From contig CBFCZR010000067.1 of assembly GCA_965602795.1 (NCBI GenBank), positions 1-9,237 on the forward strand: 9,237 bases of DNA, given 5' to 3'. Position 1 is the stretch's first letter, and every line of letters begins with the position of its first letter. The notes below the pieces were generated by a model. The model worked only from the letters and a program-made list of their open reading frames with translations. It was not told where the DNA came from and ran no database searches. Made by a program: the position numbers and the translations under genes. The stretch comes from Bathyarchaeum sp965602795 (GTDB lineage: Archaea > Thermoproteota > Bathyarchaeia > Bathyarchaeales > Bathyarchaeaceae). Shown here piece after piece: positions 6,718 to 9,237 of this stretch.

Positions 6718-6792
6718 GACTGTGGGAAGCGCAGGTAGGGAAAAAATGAAAACCCTCCACGTCGTTACCGAATGTGGACGCTCCCCGTAGTC
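6718..6792 (+). ncRNA. Candidate structured RNA element between the regulator and mtnA
   Basis: A 14-position terminal stem pairs 6718-6731 with 6779-6792: eleven Watson-Crick pairs, two G-U wobbles and one A-C mismatch. Inside it a second stem pairs TCCACGT (6756-6762) with ATGTGGA (6772-6778), with one G-U, and abuts the terminal stem directly. A weak GGG/CCC hairpin (6738-6740/6753-6755) sits in the A-rich remainder. The layout is a three-way junction. It matches no riboswitch or guide RNA I recognise, lacks clear C/D or ACA boxes, and could be the 3' UTR of the regulator. Stems of this quality can arise by chance in a gap of this size, so the call is tentative. Confidence 0.25.
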
Positions 6793-6864
6793 ACTCAAAA
6801 AAATTTTGTTATTCCCAGTAATTAAACTGTAGGTTTACATCTGAACGCAGTGTCTTGCATAGCA

Positions 6865-6897
6865 CACACCCCTTTACAGTGACACATTTGAGGTGTG
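6865..6897. repeat. Inverted repeat CACACC-N21-GGTGTG upstream of the mtnA promoter
   Basis: Perfect 6-bp half-sites at 6865-6870 and 6892-6897 sit just upstream of the predicted mtnA promoter. Nineteen bases downstream is a run of seven T (6916-6922). It could be a regulator site for mtnA, or a weak hairpin plus T-tract terminating transcription coming from the upstream gene. The repeat is short enough to be accidental. Confidence 0.25.
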
Positions 6898-6924
6898 GTG
6901 AGGTTGAAATCCTTATTTTTTTGT

Positions 6925-6939
6925 AGAAAATGTATTATT
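6925..6939 (+). promoter_or_regulatory. Candidate mtnA promoter (BRE/TATA)
   Basis: AGAAAA (6925-6930) followed by TGTATTATT (6931-6939) would start transcription near 6957-6962. The leader would then be only about 15 nt and would carry the GGTG ribosome binding site at 6964-6967. This geometry is self-consistent but the TATA match is mediocre. Confidence 0.4.
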
Positions 6940-6974
6940 GAAGCAGGACAGAATCAACAGGCAGGTGTTGGTTG

Positions 6975-8009
6975 GTGCGAACTATAGAGTGGAAAGACGG
7001 CGTGGTTGTTATCGTTGATCAAACAAAACTGCCCAACCAAGTTGTTTGGGTGAAACTGAAAAACTGTGATGATATGGCTTCTGCGATTAAAGAGATGAAG
7101 CTGCGTGGCGCACCTCTCATCGGCGTGGCGGCTGCGTATGGTTTGGCTCTTACAGCCTTTCATTCACAGGCGGAAAAGAGAGAGGACCTGATGAAGGAGT
7201 TGGAAACCTCGGCTGAGGCGCTGCGGAAGACCCGTCCAACTGCAGTGAATCTTTTCTGGGCAATCGACAGGGTTATGAAAAAGGCTCGGGAGACTTCGGG
7301 AACCGAGGAAGATTTGGCGGAAGCTGTGGTGGCGGAGGCTCAGATGATGGCGGATGAGGATGTTGCAGTCAACCGAAAGATGGGCAAGCATGGAGCCACG
7401 TTAATCGAGGATGGTGATGTGGTTCTCACCCATTGTAACGCGGGCAGTTTGGCTACGGTTGATTACGGTACAGCACTTGGGGTTGTACGCGCTGCGGTTG
7501 AAGAGGGAAAAAGCGTTAAGGTTATCGCCTGTGAGACCCGACCGCGGCTTCAGGGCGCTAGGCTCACATGTTACGAGTTGATGCGGGACAATATTCCGGT
7601 GACCCTGATTTCTGATACTATGGTAGGCTATGTTATGTCCAAGGGTTTGGTGGATAAGGTTGTGGTCGGCGCGGACAGAATTGTAAGAGACGCGGTTTTG
7701 AACAAGATAGGAACCTATAATGTGGCTGTTTTGGCTTGTGAGCACGGGATTCCCTTCTACGTGGCTGCTCCCACCTCAACGATGGACCAGTCGCGCACCG
7801 CAGAGGATGCGGTTATCGAAGAAAGAAATCCAGCAGAAGTTACGAATATAGGTTCTGAGCGAATCGCGCCTGAAGGCGTCAAAGTGTTGAATCCAGCCTT
7901 TGACAAAACACCTCTAGGGTATGTGGACGCGGTCATAACCGAGGAGGGCATACTGACCCCTGAGGTTCAGCTGAAACCAAAAGAGGGGCAGCCGAAAAGA
8001 AAGCATTAA
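6975..8009 (+). CDS. mtnA: S-methyl-5-thioribose-1-phosphate isomerase
   Basis: Aldose-ketose isomerase of the eIF2B-related family that converts 5-methylthioribose-1-phosphate to 5-methylthioribulose-1-phosphate in methionine salvage (EC 5.3.1.23). I chose GTG at 6975 (344 residues), because GGTG at 6964-6967 lies seven bases upstream; TTG at 6972 would add one residue, and a stop at 6939-6941 limits any longer form. The N-terminus RTIEWKDG is typical of MtnA. KLRGAPLIGVAAAYGLAL (42-59) holds the phosphate-binding RGAP. THCNAGSLATVDYG carries catalytic C154, ETRPRLQGARL follows, and VVVGADRI carries catalytic D234. The C-terminus NPAFDKTPLGYVDAVITEEG is also family-typical. The paralogous ribose-1,5-bisphosphate isomerase of the archaeal AMP/Rubisco pathway is the main alternative, but the N-terminal signature favours MtnA. 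No other salvage gene is adjacent. The coding strand is G+T-rich (40 of 60 bases at 7441-7500). Confidence 0.95.
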   Translation: MRTIEWKDGVVVIVDQTKLPNQVVWVKLKNCDDMASAIKEMKLRGAPLIGVAAAYGLALTAFHSQAEKREDLMKELETSAEALRKTRPTAVNLFWAIDRVMKKARETSGTEEDLAEAVVAEAQMMADEDVAVNRKMGKHGATLIEDGDVVLTHCNAGSLATVDYGTALGVVRAAVEEGKSVKVIACETRPRLQGARLTCYELMRDNIPVTLISDTMVGYVMSKGLVDKVVVGADRIVRDAVLNKIGTYNVAVLACEHGIPFYVAAPTSTMDQSRTAEDAVIEERNPAEVTNIGSERIAPEGVKVLNPAFDKTPLGYVDAVITEEGILTPEVQLKPKEGQPKRKH

Positions 8010-8199
8010 AGTCAATGTTTCACTGCTAGACCCCTGTTGTTGTGGAGAGTAAAGAGTGCGGCGTAAAATAAAGTGTAGTCAAGACAACTGCGTAAACAAT
8101 GTTGACGGCTACTGCCAGTCATGGATTAGAAATTGGCTTGGGGTCTGCGTGTTCAAACGAAAACCACAACCAGCCGAAAACGAGAGCTAAATGCTTAAG

Positions 8200-8254
8200 T
8201 TTTTATTCGTTTTGTTTAGAAAGGTTGTTGTGTTCTGTTCCTGATTTGAGGGAG
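8200..8254 (+). promoter_or_regulatory. Promoter and ribosome binding site supporting the TTG start of the methyltransferase
   Basis: TTTTTATT at 8200-8207 is a TATA-like site with a predicted transcription start near 8228-8232. GAGGGAG at 8248-8254 is the best purine-rich ribosome binding site before this gene, six bases before the TTG at 8261. Together they place translation start inside what would otherwise read as a longer open frame. The T-rich stretch at 8200-8216 may also end the mtnA transcript. A second TATA-like TAAAATAAA at 8064-8072 could serve a longer form starting at 8099. Confidence 0.4.
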
Positions 8255-8260
8255 TTTGCC

Positions 8261-8983
8261 TTGGAGCCAGAAGAAGATGCTTTCGGTCAAATGCTAATGG
8301 CTTACTATGAAGGCAGAGATGTTTCTGAGATTGTGGAAAGAGATGACGGGGTAACGAACACTATACCTGCAAAAGGATATTTTTCTGGTTATGAAGACTG
8401 GCATCCAATTGAACAAAAAGCGATGCAGTTTGTAAACGCAAGAGTTTTGGATGTCGGTTGTGGCGCTGGGAGACATTCGCTGTATTTGCAGGAAAAAGGT
8501 TTTGATGTATTTGGAATCGATGTTTCTCCTCTTGCCATAAAAGTTTGCAAGCTAAGAGGATTGAAACAAGCAGAAGTTATGTCAATTGGAGATTTAGATT
8601 TCAAGCCAAACTCTTTTGACACCATAATCATGATGGGAAACAACTTTGGTTTATTCGGCAGTTTCAGTAAAGCCCGTAAGCTGCTGAACAAGTTTCATGA
8701 AATGACTTCGGAGAATGCTTTGGTTGTTACGGATACTCGTGACCCATACAAGACAGATGACCCTAAACATTTAGCGTATCACAGGCTCAACAAGAAAAAG
8801 GGCAGAATGGCTGGTCAAGTGAGAATTAGAATACGATTCCAAAACTATGTTAGTAGATGGTTTGATTACTTGATGGGGTCCAAAGAAGAAATGACGGAAA
8901 TGCTTAGAGGAACTGGATGGACGATTAAGGAATTCATTGACTCTGAAGCTTCAACGTATGTAGCCATTATCGAAAAAAGCTAG
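8261..8983 (+). CDS. Class I SAM-dependent methyltransferase, substrate unknown
   Basis: Soluble Rossmann-fold methyltransferase that transfers a methyl group from S-adenosylmethionine; the acceptor cannot be inferred. From TTG 8261 it is 240 residues. EDAFGQMLMAYYEG and EIVERDDG (23-30) form the N-terminal region conserved in this family. Motif I is VLDVGCGAGRH (62-72), motif II is FGIDVSP (84-90) with the ribose-binding acid D87, and the post-motif segment SFDTIIMMGNNFGLFGS (118-134) is characteristic. The C-terminal part includes TDTRDPYKTDDP, FDYLMGSKEEM and ATYVAIIEK-like strands. The open frame extends to ATG 8099 (294 residues), but the extra 54 residues have no family character, and promoter and ribosome binding signals lie within them. 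Codon use is A/T-ending, unlike the C-rich leuS and G+T-rich mtnA, which may point to a separate origin. It converges on the surface-protein gene, 27 bp from stop to stop. Confidence 0.85.
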   Translation: MEPEEDAFGQMLMAYYEGRDVSEIVERDDGVTNTIPAKGYFSGYEDWHPIEQKAMQFVNARVLDVGCGAGRHSLYLQEKGFDVFGIDVSPLAIKVCKLRGLKQAEVMSIGDLDFKPNSFDTIIMMGNNFGLFGSFSKARKLLNKFHEMTSENALVVTDTRDPYKTDDPKHLAYHRLNKKKGRMAGQVRIRIRFQNYVSRWFDYLMGSKEEMTEMLRGTGWTIKEFIDSEASTYVAIIEKS

Positions 8984-8987
8984 TTTT

Positions 8988-9030
8988 CAACAATCATCTG
9001 TTATTAGGCGTCAAATATGATTGTTGTTTT
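8988..9030 (+). terminator. Hairpin plus T-tracts downstream of the methyltransferase
   Basis: CAACAATCAT (8988-8997) and ATGATTGTTG (9017-9026) form a perfect 10-bp inverted repeat with a 19-nt loop, beginning five bases after the methyltransferase stop. On the plus strand it is followed by TTTT (9027-9030) and TTTTT (9035-9039), resembling an intrinsic terminator. The right arm lies within the last codons of the opposing gene, so that protein's C-terminal residues (NNNHI) are partly dictated by the repeat. Archaeal termination needs only the T-tract, so the hairpin's role is inferred. Confidence 0.5.
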
Positions 9031-9237
9031 GGCGTTTTTGGGTTAGTTTCTGTTTGCAGATTATAATCAACAAGGTTGCGGTAATGAACAATGGCAGAAT
9101 AAGCCATGAGGAAAATTCTGGGATAGTGTTTACTAGTGGATAGCTGTCTTGGTTGTTTTTGTCTAGGACGTGTGGTGTGTCTCCTATTCCGTTTCCGTCT
9201 GTGTCTGTTCCGTTGTAGTTGCTCCAGTGGTTTCCTT
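9011..9237 (-). CDS. C-terminus of a secreted NosD/beta-helix-like surface protein with PEF-CTERM-like anchor, 5' part beyond the window
   Basis: The minus strand is open from the right edge to a TGA at 9011-9013: 74 residues plus stop. It begins GNHWSNYNGTDTDGNGIGDT, a pattern I associate with the last repeats of archaeal right-handed beta-helix/NosD-like exported proteins, with Asp/Asn-rich turns that may bind calcium. PHVLDKNNQDSYPLV follows. The tail has the sorting-signal order: IPEF (38-41), a hydrophobic segment SWLILPLFITATLLIIIC (43-60), and a basic stretch KQKLTQKR (61-68). This resembles PEF-CTERM signals recognised by archaeosortases, or else a simple membrane anchor. The protein should be exported and held at the cell surface. 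The usual N-terminal signal peptide and repeat region are outside the window. It converges on the methyltransferase gene. Confidence 0.78.
   Translation of the reverse strand, partial: GNHWSNYNGTDTDGNGIGDTPHVLDKNNQDSYPLVNTIPEFSSWLILPLFITATLLIIICKQKLTQKRQNNNHI

Noticed and set aside
6711..6790. Two overlapping tiny frames, GTG 6711 to TGA and ATG 6747 to TAG, as small proteins
   Set aside because: They encode only about 12-15 residues, have no recognisable motif, and lie inside a foldable element; nothing separates them from chance.
8130..8175. TGTTCAAAC as the T-loop of a second tRNA
   Set aside because: No complementary T-stem or acceptor stem can be formed around it.
8099..8260. GLGSACS in the upstream open frame as a remnant of a cysteine desulfurase (GSACSS-like motif)
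   Set aside because: The match is a few residues only, with no flanking homology; chance resemblance in non-coding sequence is more likely.
1..9237. CRISPR arrays, insertion sequences, integrase attachment sites or a defence system
   Set aside because: No spaced direct repeats, transposase or recombinase motifs were seen, and the gene content is mostly housekeeping.

Overview
The window looks archaeal, most likely from a Bathyarchaeia-like or other TACK lineage. The evidence is: a eukaryote/archaea-type LeuRS; a PIN-ATPase-KH protein of the PINA type; a tRNA-Arg with a 16-nt intron at the archaeal 37/38 position and an encoded CCA; an HTH-PRTase regulator of the GfcR type; BRE/TATA-like promoters; GGTG/GTGAT-type ribosome binding sites; and the C-terminus of a surface protein ending in an IPEF-TM-basic tail. 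The lineage is an inference from gene content, since no ribosomal RNA is present.

Layout. 1-729 (+): the C-terminal part of a histone deacetylase-like amidohydrolase, cut by the left edge. 774-2342 (-): a complete PINA-like PIN/ATPase/KH protein, convergent with the deacetylase. 2343-2680: a divergent intergenic region with two hairpins and the leuS promoter. 2681-5566 (+): complete leuS. 5641-5734 (+): intron-containing tRNA-Arg(UCU) with its own promoter. 5946-6677 (+): GfcR/orotate-PRTase-like regulator, with a dyad in its leader. 6678-6974: a gap holding a foldable element and the mtnA promoter. 6975-8009 (+): mtnA. 8261-8983 (+): class I SAM methyltransferase, whose apparent N-terminal extension is probably not translated. 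9011-9237 (-): C-terminus of a NosD-like, PEF-CTERM-like surface protein, cut by the right edge and convergent with the methyltransferase across a 10-bp perfect inverted repeat.

The genes are mostly housekeeping and do not form one pathway: translation (leuS, tRNA-Arg), DNA repair/recombination (PINA-like), methionine salvage (mtnA), deacetylation, a sugar/nucleotide-type regulator and an uncharacterised methyltransferase. Promoter-like sites before leuS, the tRNA, the regulator, mtnA and the methyltransferase suggest mostly single-gene transcription units.

I found no convincing new multi-gene system. The points most worth a second look are: the sharp switch from A+C-rich to G+T-rich coding strand inside two genes (about 33% to 72% G+T in the regulator); the very small tRNA intron with a UACG-type loop; the structured 75-nt element upstream of mtnA; and the edge gene with an archaeosortase-like tail.
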